A stretch of DNA of 64,000 nt, from the NCBI GenBank assembly GCA_965279165.1, contig OZ257140.1, positions 2,356,001-2,420,000 of the forward strand, written 5' to 3'. This DNA comes from JBAYIE01 sp965279165 (GTDB lineage Bacteria > Bacteroidota > Bacteroidia > UKL13-3). Below the pieces are notes generated by a model. The model was not told where the DNA came from and ran no database searches. It worked only from the letters and a program-made list of their open reading frames with translations. A program made the position numbers and the translations under genes. This document shows, piece by piece, positions 8,859-17,657 of the stretch (position 1 is the stretch's first letter; each line of letters starts with the position of its first letter).

Positions 8859-11330
8859 ATGCGTAAATATTTTTTCCTTTTTTGGGGTTTGGTTGTGGCA
8901 CTTGTTTCGCATGCACAAGTCGAAAAAGTGGTGGTGTATGGAACTATTACCGATTCCCTTAACGAGCCCATTCCAAACGCAAATATTACCGAAAGTAGCA
9001 ATGGAAATTATACCATCAGCAACGAGTCGGGTTATTTCGAATTACGTATCGACCCCGATAAACCAACCGAAATTGCAGTATCTTATATTGGTCGTCCCAC
9101 CCGATTTATAAAAATACCTGCTCAAAAATCAGGTGAACGTTATAAAGTTAGTATTCGCATGGAATATGGATTAAGCCTTAACGAATTTATTTTCACCGAA
9201 GAAAGAGAGCGTGATAAAGTGAGCATGCAAACCATCGACCCTAAATCGATTGCCACCCTTCCCAATGCTTCCGGTAGTTTCGAAACGGTTTTGAAAACCT
9301 TACCCGGTGTAACATCTAACAATGAGATGAGTGCGCAATACAATGTGCGTGGTGGTAATTACGACGAAAATTTAATTTATGTAAATGATATCGAAATCTA
9401 CCGACCGTTTTTACCACGAACCGGACAACAAGAAGGATTGAGTTTTATTCAAACCGAATTGGTACAAAGTGTTGCATTTAGCGCCGGAGGTTTCGAATCA
9501 CGTTATGGCGATAAATTATCGTCAGTTTTAGACATCCGTTATCGCGATCCCAAAAAATTTGCTTCAACGGTAAATTTAAGTTTATTGGGTGCACAGGCAC
9601 ATGTAGAAGGCACATCAGAAAACAAACGATTTACTTTCTTAATCGGTTCCAGGTATTGGACCAACCAATTATTGGTTGGGGCATTAGATACCAAAGGAGA
9701 TTACCGTCCATCGTTTATTGATATACAAACATTTCTTACTTATCATTTAACTTCCAGTTTAAGTGTAAGTGTTTTGGGTGCCTATGCACATAATAAATAT
9801 TTGGTAATTCCCGAAACACGCGAAACAGTTTTTGGAACGGTAAAAAATGCCATTGCTTTGCGCATGTATTTCAATGGTTCCGATTTGATGGAATACCGCA
9901 CTTCAACAGGAGCCATAATTTTAAATTACCAACCTACCACCAACCTTCAGTTAAAATTTTATTCTTCTGCCTTTTATTCCAACGAAAACGAATATTTCAC
10001 CGTGGAAGGAGCTTATCGTTTAGAAGAAGTAGATACCGATTTTGGTTCGGATAATTTCGGTAAAGCAAAATCGAGTTTGGGTGTAGGATATTTTTTAAAC
10101 AATGCCCGCAATACCTTAAATGCACTGATATTAAATGCAGGACATCGCGGATTTCTTACTTATGAAAACCATTATATTCAGTGGGGTGCACAGGTGCAAT
10201 ACGAATCCATTGATGACAAGCAAAACGAATGGCGCTTTTTAGATTCGCTTGGATTTGCTAAACCGGGATTAAGCAACGGCGAGATTGTAATGGAAGAATA
10301 TATTTACGGAAATAATGCCATACAAAGTTATCGGTTGAGTGGGTATGTACAAAATGCACAAACCATCCAAAAAGCAAGTAACATGAAACTGAGTTATGGA
10401 ATTAGAACCAATTGGTGGAGTTATAACAACGAAAATGTGGTTAGTCCTCGGATGCAATTTTCCTTTGAGCCAAATCGCGCGCACAATCGGGCTGTTTCGG
10501 GAAAATTAAAGGAAGGCAATGCCAGAAAAGATATTGTATTAAAAGCCGCTTTTGGGGTGTATTACCAACCACCAATTTACCGCGAGTTTAGAAGATTTGA
10601 TGGCAGTATCAACCCAAATATTAAAGCACAACGTTCTATTCATTATATTCTTGGTGGCGATATGAATTTTAAAGCATGGAATCGTCCGTTTAAGTTTTTT
10701 GCAGAAGCCTATTATAAACAACTCGATAATTTAATTCCGTATGAAACCGATAATGTACGCATCCGATATTATGCCGATAATATTTCGAAAGGGTATGCAA
10801 CAGGTATCGACTTAAGGGTAAATGGCGAATTTGTAAAAGGGATTGAAAGTTGGGCAAGTGTTTCTATTTTAAGTACCGAAGAAACGATTTCGAAAGATGC
10901 CAATGGTAATCCAATTGATAAAGGGTATGTGCGGCGTCCAACTGACCAACGATTTACGGCTAGCATTATGTTCCAGGATTATCTTCCAAAATTTCCTTCA
11001 TTCCGTATGTACCTGAACATGGTTTATGGCAGTGGTTTTCCTTTTGGTCCGCCCGACCACGACAGGTATGGCGACACCTTACAAATGCCATCATACAAAA
11101 GAGTTGATATTGGTTTTATGAAAATTTTGGTAGATGAAAATTCGAAAGGAAATACCGGTTGGAAAAAACATTTTCGTTCGGCCTTGGTTGGCGTTGAAGT
11201 TTTTAATTTACTCGACATCAACAATACCATTTCCTATTTATGGATTCAAGATATCAATGGCCGAACATGGGCTGTGCCTAATTATCTTACTTCGCGAAGG
11301 TTGAATATTAGGGTGATAATGAAGTTTTAG
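8859..11330 (+). CDS. TonB-dependent outer-membrane receptor with carboxypeptidase-like N-domain
   Basis: 823 residues. A signal peptide (ending ALVSHAQ) is followed by a CarboxypepD_reg-like domain (GTITDSLNEPIPNANI, SGYFEL) at about residues 25-110. A plug domain follows (LPGVTSNNEMSAQYNVRGG, ENLIYVNDIEI), then a 22-strand-type barrel. Such receptors import large or scarce substrates using TonB energy. No SusD partner lies nearby, so it is not an obvious glycan SusC. The ligand is unknown. It follows rpe by 19 bp. Confidence 0.92.
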   Translation: MRKYFFLFWGLVVALVSHAQVEKVVVYGTITDSLNEPIPNANITESSNGNYTISNESGYFELRIDPDKPTEIAVSYIGRPTRFIKIPAQKSGERYKVSIRMEYGLSLNEFIFTEERERDKVSMQTIDPKSIATLPNASGSFETVLKTLPGVTSNNEMSAQYNVRGGNYDENLIYVNDIEIYRPFLPRTGQQEGLSFIQTELVQSVAFSAGGFESRYGDKLSSVLDIRYRDPKKFASTVNLSLLGAQAHVEGTSENKRFTFLIGSRYWTNQLLVGALDTKGDYRPSFIDIQTFLTYHLTSSLSVSVLGAYAHNKYLVIPETRETVFGTVKNAIALRMYFNGSDLMEYRTSTGAIILNYQPTTNLQLKFYSSAFYSNENEYFTVEGAYRLEEVDTDFGSDNFGKAKSSLGVGYFLNNARNTLNALILNAGHRGFLTYENHYIQWGAQVQYESIDDKQNEWRFLDSLGFAKPGLSNGEIVMEEYIYGNNAIQSYRLSGYVQNAQTIQKASNMKLSYGIRTNWWSYNNENVVSPRMQFSFEPNRAHNRAVSGKLKEGNARKDIVLKAAFGVYYQPPIYREFRRFDGSINPNIKAQRSIHYILGGDMNFKAWNRPFKFFAEAYYKQLDNLIPYETDNVRIRYYADNISKGYATGIDLRVNGEFVKGIESWASVSILSTEETISKDANGNPIDKGYVRRPTDQRFTASIMFQDYLPKFPSFRMYLNMVYGSGFPFGPPDHDRYGDTLQMPSYKRVDIGFMKILVDENSKGNTGWKKHFRSALVGVEVFNLLDINNTISYLWIQDINGRTWAVPNYLTSRRLNIRVIMKF

Positions 11331-11687
11331 TTAGCGTTGAAGTTTAACAACTGCCGAGCCTGATTTAAACAACCCTGCAGGATTTTCTTTTGTTATGGTT
11401 ACCTCAACTAAATGCAGGTTATTGTATTTTTTGTAAACGTGATCGATTATTTTTTTCGCCACGGTTTCCATCAAGTCTTCTCTGTCTTTCATGATTGCAG
11501 AAACCATCTCAAATAAATCCTGGTAATTAACCAAATTTCTAAGTTGGTTCATTTGATCCGATTCCTCTCTTTCGGCAGTAACCGATACATCCACCAAAAA
11601 TTTACCTCCGGTTAATTGTTCTTCGGCATGCAAACCATGGTAGGCATAAAATTCGATTTGTTGCAGTTTGCAGGTATAGAGCATCAT
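11331..11687 (-). CDS. folB: Dihydroneopterin aldolase
   Basis: 118 residues, normal length. It cleaves 7,8-dihydroneopterin to 6-hydroxymethyl-dihydropterin and glycolaldehyde in folate synthesis. The N-terminal FYAYHGLHAEEQ holds the substrate-binding signature, VNYQDLFEMV follows, and LVEVTITKENPAGLF near the C-terminus matches the family. It begins 3 bp after the deoxyhypusine synthase-like gene, so the two are probably co-transcribed. It overlaps nothing; the TonB receptor ends at the adjoining base on the other strand. Confidence 0.92.
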   Translation of the reverse strand: MMLYTCKLQQIEFYAYHGLHAEEQLTGGKFLVDVSVTAEREESDQMNQLRNLVNYQDLFEMVSAIMKDREDLMETVAKKIIDHVYKKYNNLHLVEVTITKENPAGLFKSGSAVVKLQR

Positions 11688-11690
11688 TTA

Positions 11691-12665
11691 CTACCAGCCT
11701 AAAATCCACGAGAATATTAAAGGTGCCACAATGGTAGCATCCGATTCTACAATAAACTTTGGTGTATGGATATCAAGCTTACCCCAAGTGATTTTTTCGT
11801 TTGGTACCGCTCCGGAATAAGAACCATAAGAAGTAGTGGAATCGCTAATTTGACAGAAATAACTCCAAAATGGAATGTTTTCCATTTCCATATCTTGGTA
11901 TAACATCGGTACTACACAAATTGGAAAATCGCCTGCAATTCCGCCACCTATCTGAAAAAATCCAACTCCTTTTCCTGCCGAATTTTTTACATACCAATCT
12001 GCAAGCCATGCCATGTATTCAATACCGGATTTCATGGTAGTAGCTTTAATTTCTTTCTTAATTACATAGGAAGCAAAAATATTTCCCATGGTCGAGTCTT
12101 CCCATCCGGGTACAACAATTGGAAGATTCTTCTCTGCAGCAGCCAACATCCACGAATCTTTTGGATCGATTTCAAAATATTGTTTTAACTCACCGCTCAA
12201 TAATATTTTATACATGAATTCATGTGGAAAAAAACGTTCGCCTGCAGTATCTGCATCTTTCCATATTTTATGGATATGTTTTTGTAAACGACGAAAAGCT
12301 TCTTCTTCCGGAATACAGGTATCGGTTACCCGGTTGTAATGATTTTCCAATAAATCCCATTCGTCTTGAGGCGATAAATCGCGGTAATTTGGTACTCTTT
12401 TATAATGCGAATGTGCAACCAAATTCATGATATCTTCTTCGAGGTTTGCTCCGGTGCAAGAGATAATATCTACCTTACCTTGGCGAATCATTTCGGCAAG
12501 CGACTTTCCTAATTCGGCAGTACTCATGGCACCTGCAAGGGTAATCATCATTTTGCCGCCTTCTAACAAATGGGTTTCGTAACCTTTGGCTGCATCTACC
12601 AAGGCAGCTGCATTAAAATGTTTGTAATGTTTTTCGATGAATTGGGAAACTGGACCTTTGCTCAT
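11691..12665 (-). CDS. Deoxyhypusine synthase-like protein
   Basis: 324 residues of the deoxyhypusine synthase family, which transfers the aminobutyl group of spermidine using NAD. The segment SGAVPNEKITWGKL includes K296, equivalent to the lysine that forms the enzyme-imine intermediate in the eukaryotic enzyme; SDATIVAPL follows. Bacteria lack eIF5A, and studied bacterial members make homospermidine or related polyamines. The real substrate here is therefore inferred to be a polyamine rather than a protein. It sits between the ECF operon (62 bp upstream) and folB (3 bp downstream). Confidence 0.88.
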   Translation of the reverse strand: MSKGPVSQFIEKHYKHFNAAALVDAAKGYETHLLEGGKMMITLAGAMSTAELGKSLAEMIRQGKVDIISCTGANLEEDIMNLVAHSHYKRVPNYRDLSPQDEWDLLENHYNRVTDTCIPEEEAFRRLQKHIHKIWKDADTAGERFFPHEFMYKILLSGELKQYFEIDPKDSWMLAAAEKNLPIVVPGWEDSTMGNIFASYVIKKEIKATTMKSGIEYMAWLADWYVKNSAGKGVGFFQIGGGIAGDFPICVVPMLYQDMEMENIPFWSYFCQISDSTTSYGSYSGAVPNEKITWGKLDIHTPKFIVESDATIVAPLIFSWILGW

Positions 12666-12727
12666 AATCTGAATTTTGCGTCAAAGATAGGCGCTCAAAC
12701 CGAATAAAAAAGGAAGCTAATATTACT

Positions 12728-13174
12728 TTATTTGCGTTCGTAATGGCCTCTTTCTTTGATTTTATGCAATAGTTGCATTTTAAACTCATGTTCAAGCGTA
12801 ATCAGTTTAGCCACTTTTGCATCGGGTAATACCTTTTTAAATTCGGCAACATATTTTTTAACATGGTCGAGTTCTTGTTGGCGAAAAGTTAAATGCTCTA
12901 AAATAAACTTATCGGATTCGGCGTTTGTAGGGTTCTCCAGTTTCCGAAATGCATTGCCTTTTTCTCTTTCTTTGGCGCGCATGGCTTGCAACTGGTCGTT
13001 GTATTCATTATAAACAGGCCAAAACGCTTGCGCTTCTTTGCTCGATAAATCCAATTTTTCGGTAATAAATGCAATCTTATAGGATTCAATCCGATCGTGT
13101 GGTGGCATCTTTTCTTGTGCTCGTAAGGTTGTAACGGATACAAGCAGCATCATGGTTAATACATAGTTTTTCAT
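12728..13174 (-). CDS. Small exported protein of an ECF sigma operon
   Basis: 148 residues with a signal peptide (MKNYVLTMMLLVSVTTLRAQ). The mature part is helical and charged, with IAFITEKLDLSSKEAQAFWPVYNEY, a pattern typical of Bacteroidota periplasmic proteins encoded after ECF sigma/anti-sigma pairs, and loosely like Spy/CpxP helical proteins. Its start overlaps the anti-sigma stop (ATGA at 13171-13174), so the two are translationally coupled. A role in sensing or buffering envelope stress is inference. Confidence 0.75.
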   Translation of the reverse strand: MKNYVLTMMLLVSVTTLRAQEKMPPHDRIESYKIAFITEKLDLSSKEAQAFWPVYNEYNDQLQAMRAKEREKGNAFRKLENPTNAESDKFILEHLTFRQQELDHVKKYVAEFKKVLPDAKVAKLITLEHEFKMQLLHKIKERGHYERK

Positions 13175-13683
13175 AATTCTTCAGTTAATAAATGTTCATC
13201 GGCTTGGTTCAGGATATAATTTTCTTCTATGGTAGTAGGTATTTCAATTTCATTTGGCGTAATGTATCCTATCTCGTTAATGCTAATTTCGGAATTGTTT
13301 TCCATATAGGTAAAAATGTCCTCTGTACTGGGTTCAAGCGATTTTTCTGTTAATTTATTATTGCCTTGATAAGACACCATTAATAACATCATAATGCCTG
13401 AAATTAAAACTACTGATGCAGCAATTCTGAAATAGGGCTGTTGAAACCATTTGTAGTTCTGAATTTGTAACGGCTGTTTCCCAATGGTTTTTTGAAGAAT
13501 TTTCTGCTTTGCCATTTCAAAATACTGTTCAGGCAACCTGAATCCATCTGAAGGAACCGTATTTCCGACAGTTTTCGACAAAATTTGTTGTTTGGCACTC
13601 GTAAAATACCCATCAGGAACAACAAAGCCATGTGATTCATGCTTTTCAGGTTTTTCCGGTTGATGGTTTTTAATGATTTTCAT
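13171..13683 (-). CDS. Probable anti-sigma factor, single-pass membrane protein
   Basis: 170 residues. The cytoplasmic N-terminal part has two copies of a short motif, GFVVPDGYFTSAKQQIL and GFRLPEQYFEMAKQKIL, which could contact the sigma factor. One membrane helix follows (FRIAASVVLISGIMMLLMVS, about residues 90-110), then an acidic periplasmic tail of about 60 residues. It lies 5 bp after the ECF sigma gene and overlaps the exported protein gene by 4 bp. The assignment rests on this layout and topology, not on a recognised zinc anti-sigma motif. Confidence 0.7.
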   Translation of the reverse strand: MKIIKNHQPEKPEKHESHGFVVPDGYFTSAKQQILSKTVGNTVPSDGFRLPEQYFEMAKQKILQKTIGKQPLQIQNYKWFQQPYFRIAASVVLISGIMMLLMVSYQGNNKLTEKSLEPSTEDIFTYMENNSEISINEIGYITPNEIEIPTTIEENYILNQADEHLLTEEL

Positions 13684-13688
13684 TGCAA

Positions 13689-14261
13689 TTAGTTGGATTG
13701 GTTTTCAACCGAAAAGTTTAATGAACCGGTTATAAAATTCTCGATTTTTTTTACTGCATGGTGATAGGATGCCTTTAGTGCACCGGTTGAAGTACCGGTA
13801 ATTTTTTCCATTTCTTCATATTTCAAATTATCAAAATACTTCAGGTTAAAAACCAGGCGTTGTTTTTCCGGTAATTGAAGAATAGCAGTTTGTAATTTGC
13901 GTGCTGCTTCATTGCCATCAAAATAGCTCCCTGTTTCTAAATAAGCAACCAAGTCTGAATCTAATTCTTCTAAGGAAACATTTCTTTTCTTTTGTAAAAA
14001 TTGCAGGGATTCATTGGTTGCAATGCGGTAAATCCAGGTAAACAATTTGGCATCTTCTCTAAAATTAGCCAGGTTTTCCCATACTTTGATAAACGTATTC
14101 TGTACCAAATCGTCGGCATCATCGTGGTTAATTACAATCCTGCGTACCAACCAATACGTTCTTTTCTGGTATTTATCCAGAATCATTTCGAATGCCTGGT
14201 TGCAGGTCGAAGGTTCTTTGAACCGGGCTACTAATTCTATATCCGAAATTTCTATATCCAC
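13689..14261 (-). CDS. ECF-type RNA polymerase sigma factor
   Basis: 190 residues. Sigma region 2 is clear (DDADDLVQNTFIKVWENL, then FTWIYRIATNESLQFL), and region 4 ends with LPEKQRLVFNLKYFDNLKYE and a helix-turn-helix (TGTSTGALKASYHHAVKKI). It starts at GTG 14261; the next in-frame ATG would cut into region 2. It heads a three-gene operon with its presumed anti-sigma and an exported protein. The divergent gap to rmuC (14262-14394) would carry an autoregulated promoter, but no target motif can be called by eye. Confidence 0.93.
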   Translation of the reverse strand: MDIEISDIELVARFKEPSTCNQAFEMILDKYQKRTYWLVRRIVINHDDADDLVQNTFIKVWENLANFREDAKLFTWIYRIATNESLQFLQKKRNVSLEELDSDLVAYLETGSYFDGNEAARKLQTAILQLPEKQRLVFNLKYFDNLKYEEMEKITGTSTGALKASYHHAVKKIENFITGSLNFSVENQSN

Positions 14262-14394
14262 TTATTGCAAGGTAGGATTCTATTTATAATCTATCGTTTA
14301 ATGCTTCTTGAAATATTATTATAAATAATTGTAAATCAAGTCTCAAACTTTTTAACAAAACGTATTTATTGCGTTTAAGAATGTATTTTGCAAC

Positions 14395-15732
14395 ATGGAC
14401 TTTTTATTTCTTATAGCCGGTATTTGTATTGGGTTTGCATTGGCATGGCTGCTCAAGAAAGCCAAGCCATCTGTTGTTAATGCGGAAGAAACGAATCAAT
14501 TGCGCAATCAATTGATGGACGCGATTAAAGAAAGTAATTTGTTTAAAGGGAAAAACGAAAGTTTACAGAACGAAAATCTACGAGCCACGGATATTACGAA
14601 CCAACAACAAATACAAATTAACGAATTAACCTCCTTATTAGCTGCCGCCCGACAAAACAACGAGAATCTGGAAAGTAAATTATCGGCTCAAAAGGAAGAA
14701 ATGAATCAGTTGCAACAACAATTCACCAAAGAATTTGAAAACCTTGCAAACCGAATTTTTGAAGAAAAAAGTAAAAAATTTACCGATCAGAATAAAACCA
14801 ACTTGGATGATATTCTAAAACCGTTTCAGGAAAGAATCAAAGATTTTGAAAAGAAGGTGGATACCACATATGAGAAGGAAATGCGTGAGAAAATATCCTT
14901 GAGTGAGGAAGTGAAAAAGTTGTATGAACTAAATACAAAAATCAGCGAAGAAGCAAATAACCTTACACGTGCTTTGAAAGGCGACACAAAAAAGCAAGGC
15001 AATTGGGGAGAATTGATTTTAGAGAAAGTTTTGGAGAGAAGCGGATTGGAGAAAGACAGAGAGTACCAAACGCAAGTGGTAACCAAAAATGTAGATGGAG
15101 ACATCATTAAACCGGATGTTGTTGTATTTCTTCCGGATAACAAGCACCTGATCATAGATTCTAAAGTGTCGTTAACGGCATATGAACAATATGCGAGTGC
15201 CGATGAAACTTCTTTGCGCGATAAGTTCTTAAAGGAACATGTACTTTCTGTACGAAGCCATGTTAAGTTGCTCGGAGAAAAAGGATATTATACTTCCGGT
15301 GAATTTGCAACGCCGGATTTTGTGTTGTTGTTTATGCCTATGGAGTCGGCATTTAGTGCAGCTGTTCAATTTGATCAGGATTTATTTCAGTTTGCTTGGG
15401 ACAAACGCATTGTAATTGTTTCGCCTACTACACTATTAGCTACTTTAAAAACGGTTGAAAGTCTTTGGAAGATGGAAAAGCAAAACAAAAACACCATGGA
15501 AATTGTAAGACAGGCAGGAGCTTTATACGATAAATTTGAAGGTTTTGTAAAAGACTTATTGGATATCGGTAAGAAAATGGACGATTCGAAACGGTCGTAT
15601 GAGGAAGCCATGAAAAAAATAAGTTCCGGAAGTGGAAATTTAATAAAGAGGGTGGAAAACCTGAAAACCCTTGGGGCAAAAGCAGAAAAGGCACTTCCAT
15701 CAGGTTTGCTCGATAGGGCAAATGAAGATTAA
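14395..15732 (+). CDS. rmuC: DNA recombination protein RmuC family
   Basis: 445 residues. An N-terminal membrane helix (LFLIAGICIGFALAWLL) is followed by about 150 residues of coiled coil, then the RmuC nuclease-like domain with KKQGNWGELILEKVLERSGL, PDVVVFLPDNKHLIIDSKVS and LLFMPMESAFSAA. In E. coli RmuC limits inversions at short inverted repeats. That is suggestive in a window rich in such repeats, but no link is shown. It starts at ATG 14395, next to a TATTTTG that resembles a -7 box. Confidence 0.9.
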   Translation: MDFLFLIAGICIGFALAWLLKKAKPSVVNAEETNQLRNQLMDAIKESNLFKGKNESLQNENLRATDITNQQQIQINELTSLLAAARQNNENLESKLSAQKEEMNQLQQQFTKEFENLANRIFEEKSKKFTDQNKTNLDDILKPFQERIKDFEKKVDTTYEKEMREKISLSEEVKKLYELNTKISEEANNLTRALKGDTKKQGNWGELILEKVLERSGLEKDREYQTQVVTKNVDGDIIKPDVVVFLPDNKHLIIDSKVSLTAYEQYASADETSLRDKFLKEHVLSVRSHVKLLGEKGYYTSGEFATPDFVLLFMPMESAFSAAVQFDQDLFQFAWDKRIVIVSPTTLLATLKTVESLWKMEKQNKNTMEIVRQAGALYDKFEGFVKDLLDIGKKMDDSKRSYEEAMKKISSGSGNLIKRVENLKTLGAKAEKALPSGLLDRANED

Positions 15733-15763
15733 AGTCATTTTTGTAAAACATTTTGCATGCTTT

Positions 15764-15794
15764 TTGATTGTTATCTATAACAATTGCATATTTG
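15764..15794 (+). promoter_or_regulatory. Promoter abutting the LolA-like gene
   Basis: TTG at 15764-15766, a 20-bp spacer and a near-consensus CATATTTG at 15787-15794. Only four bases separate it from the GTG start at 15799, so the transcript would have little or no leader. Confidence 0.5.
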
Positions 15795-15798
15795 TACC

Positions 15799-16446
15799 GT
15801 GAAAAAGTTAGCTCTTCTTATTGTCCTGTTTTATTTGTTGCCATTATCCCTAATTGCTCAAAAAGATAAATCTGCCGATAAATTACTTGCTACAGTAAGC
15901 TCTCGGTATAAGAAGTTTAAATCGATCAAAGCAGATTTTTCCTATACCATCGAGAGTAAAATGGACAAAGCCCAAGAGAAACAAATTGGTATTATTTGGG
16001 TGAAGGGTAATAAATTTAAACTCGATATTGCCGGTCAATTAATTGTTTGTGATAACAGCACCATATGGACATACAGCAAAGAGGTAAATGAGTTGCAGAT
16101 TAATACCTATAATCCAAAACAAGCTACCATACGTTTAGACGATATCTTTACCATGTACGACAAAGGCTTTTTATACAAAATGCTGGAGGAGAAGAAAGAT
16201 AATGGAAAAGAAATTGCCGTGGTAGAACTTACTCCAAAAGATAAAAAGAAAAGTTTTTATAAAATAAAGATAACGGTTGATAAGGCTAATCAGAGCATCA
16301 TAAAGTCTATTATTTATGATAAATCCGGGAATATCCATACCTATGTTATCACTAACCAAGTTCCTAATATTAAACTGACGGAGAAGTTTTTCACCCTTGA
16401 TCCAAATGCATATAAAGGGGTTGAAGTAATTGATTTGAGGAACTAA
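15799..16446 (+). CDS. LolA-like outer-membrane lipoprotein carrier protein
   Basis: 215 residues from GTG 15799, giving signal peptide MKKLALLIVLFYLLPLSLIA. The mature protein has the LolA/LolB-like half-barrel pattern (ADKLLATVSSRYKKFKSIKADF, later IWTYSKEVNELQI, and FFTLDPNAYKGVEVIDLR at the end). LolA chaperones lipoproteins across the periplasm. Bacteroidota often have several diverged paralogues, so a different hydrophobic cargo is possible. The frame extends to a TTG at 15784, but that would destroy the signal peptide start and overlaps the promoter. Confidence 0.85.
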   Translation: MKKLALLIVLFYLLPLSLIAQKDKSADKLLATVSSRYKKFKSIKADFSYTIESKMDKAQEKQIGIIWVKGNKFKLDIAGQLIVCDNSTIWTYSKEVNELQINTYNPKQATIRLDDIFTMYDKGFLYKMLEEKKDNGKEIAVVELTPKDKKKSFYKIKITVDKANQSIIKSIIYDKSGNIHTYVITNQVPNIKLTEKFFTLDPNAYKGVEVIDLRN

Positions 16447-16963
16447 TTAATCGACCCTCAAAATGTGATGAAAGTTAGATTTAGCAATACTTTCGTTACA
16501 AATTTACATCAAATTATTTTGAAGGTTTCAGTTCAAAAATTTAATAAGCGTGCAATTTCAGTTGATTAATTTATTATGTCTATTATCAGCGACAAATGTT
16601 GAATCTTCATTTTATCTAAAAAGTTTTTCGGAGTTGGTGGCCTTCTATTTTTATGCGTAGCATTTGAGTCCCGATATATATCGGGATGCAAATTTGGGCT
16701 GGGACTTGCAAGTAACCCACGAGCTTGCGATGGCCAAGTGCAAAGGGCGGCTTGGGTTGCGTTTGGTCCCGATAGCTATCGGGATGCGATTCGTAAAATG
16801 CAGCATAAAAATAGGAAGCCTTGATTTTTTTGTTTACTTTTTTTATCAAGAAAAAAAGTGAATGCTGGCTTGGAGCGCATAGCTCCAAAATCTCAATAAA
16901 ACAGTTAATCTGATTTTGAAACCACACATTTCTTTTAAAAGGATTTTTGAGGGTCGTCTAATT
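16445..16963. repeat. Non-coding element bounded by 19-bp inverted repeats, with two 18-bp palindromes inside
   Basis: The ends AATTAATCGACCCTCAAAA (16445-16463) and its inverted partner (16945-16963) match at 17 of 19 positions. Inside is a nested inverted repeat, GGCCTTCTATTTTTATGC at 16639-16656 against GCATAAAAATAGGAAGCC at 16803-16820. It encloses two palindromes of one family, TCCCGATATATATCGGGA (16669-16686) and TCCCGATAGCTATCGGGA (16767-16784). The element lies between the convergent LolA-like and OMP genes and touches both stop codons. A 103-codon minus-strand frame crosses it but is not convincing as a gene. Confidence 0.75.
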
Positions 16964-17648
16964 AATCGGTTAAAAAGGAATAGCCAATTCCTGCTCCCAA
17001 TTGCCAAACTTCAAAGTTTAAATCTTTAAACGTTTGCGACGAACTAGAATAGGTTCCTGCCGGAATATCAAGTGTAGCGTTCATATTATGAACAAAAAGC
17101 AAAAAAGTAATGCCAGATTTGAAACTATAACCTGCATTTACACCCCAACTATATAATAAGGAGGATGCAGAATGAGAACTGTAATAGTCAGCATTTGTGT
17201 TGCTGTTATAGGCATAACTTACCGTATAAGATGGGGTATTCAAGTAGATAAATCCAATAGCAATTTCTGCTTTGATTTTAATCCTCCTCAAGGGAAATTG
17301 CATATACCCCCCCAATAAAGAATAGGTTGAATGATACCCATTTACTTCGCTCAATGAAATGGTGGCTGCAGTATTTTGTTCCGAGTATGCTTGGTTAAGC
17401 GCATCCTCCTTTAAAGATTGATTCGTGAATCCTGTTTCGAAGAGTAATCCTGTATTTTTTATAATAGGATAATGCAATCGAATCGCAAGATTTGTTCCTG
17501 TACCCGCAAACCCATTGGAGCTGTTATTTGTTGTGGTATTTGAATAATTTCCGGTAGGTATGGCAACTCCAGCCTTTACACCAATTTCTTGTGCATTGGC
17601 TTGGGTTAAGAAAGTTACAATAGCAATCAAAATAAACGAATACTGCAT
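16962..17648 (-). CDS. Outer-membrane beta-barrel protein
   Basis: 228 residues with signal peptide MQYSFILIAIVTFLTQANA. The mature part has alternating hydrophobic strands rich in Tyr, Gly and Ser (EIGVKAGVAIPTGNYS at the start, LGAGIGYSFL at the end), typical of 8-strand Bacteroidota porin-family barrels. No specific function can be assigned. It begins 9 bp after lspA and is probably the last gene of the ileS-dksA-like-lspA operon. Confidence 0.78.
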   Translation of the reverse strand: MQYSFILIAIVTFLTQANAQEIGVKAGVAIPTGNYSNTTTNNSSNGFAGTGTNLAIRLHYPIIKNTGLLFETGFTNQSLKEDALNQAYSEQNTAATISLSEVNGYHSTYSLLGGYMQFPLRRIKIKAEIAIGFIYLNTPSYTVSYAYNSNTNADYYSSHSASSLLYSWGVNAGYSFKSGITFLLFVHNMNATLDIPAGTYSSSSQTFKDLNFEVWQLGAGIGYSFLTD

Positions 17649-17657
17649 GTTAAACTT

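Noticed and set aside
16616..16927. 103-codon minus-strand frame as a gene
   Set aside because: It runs through the palindromes and inverted arms of the non-coding element and has no signal, domain or start context; the frame is best explained by the repeat.
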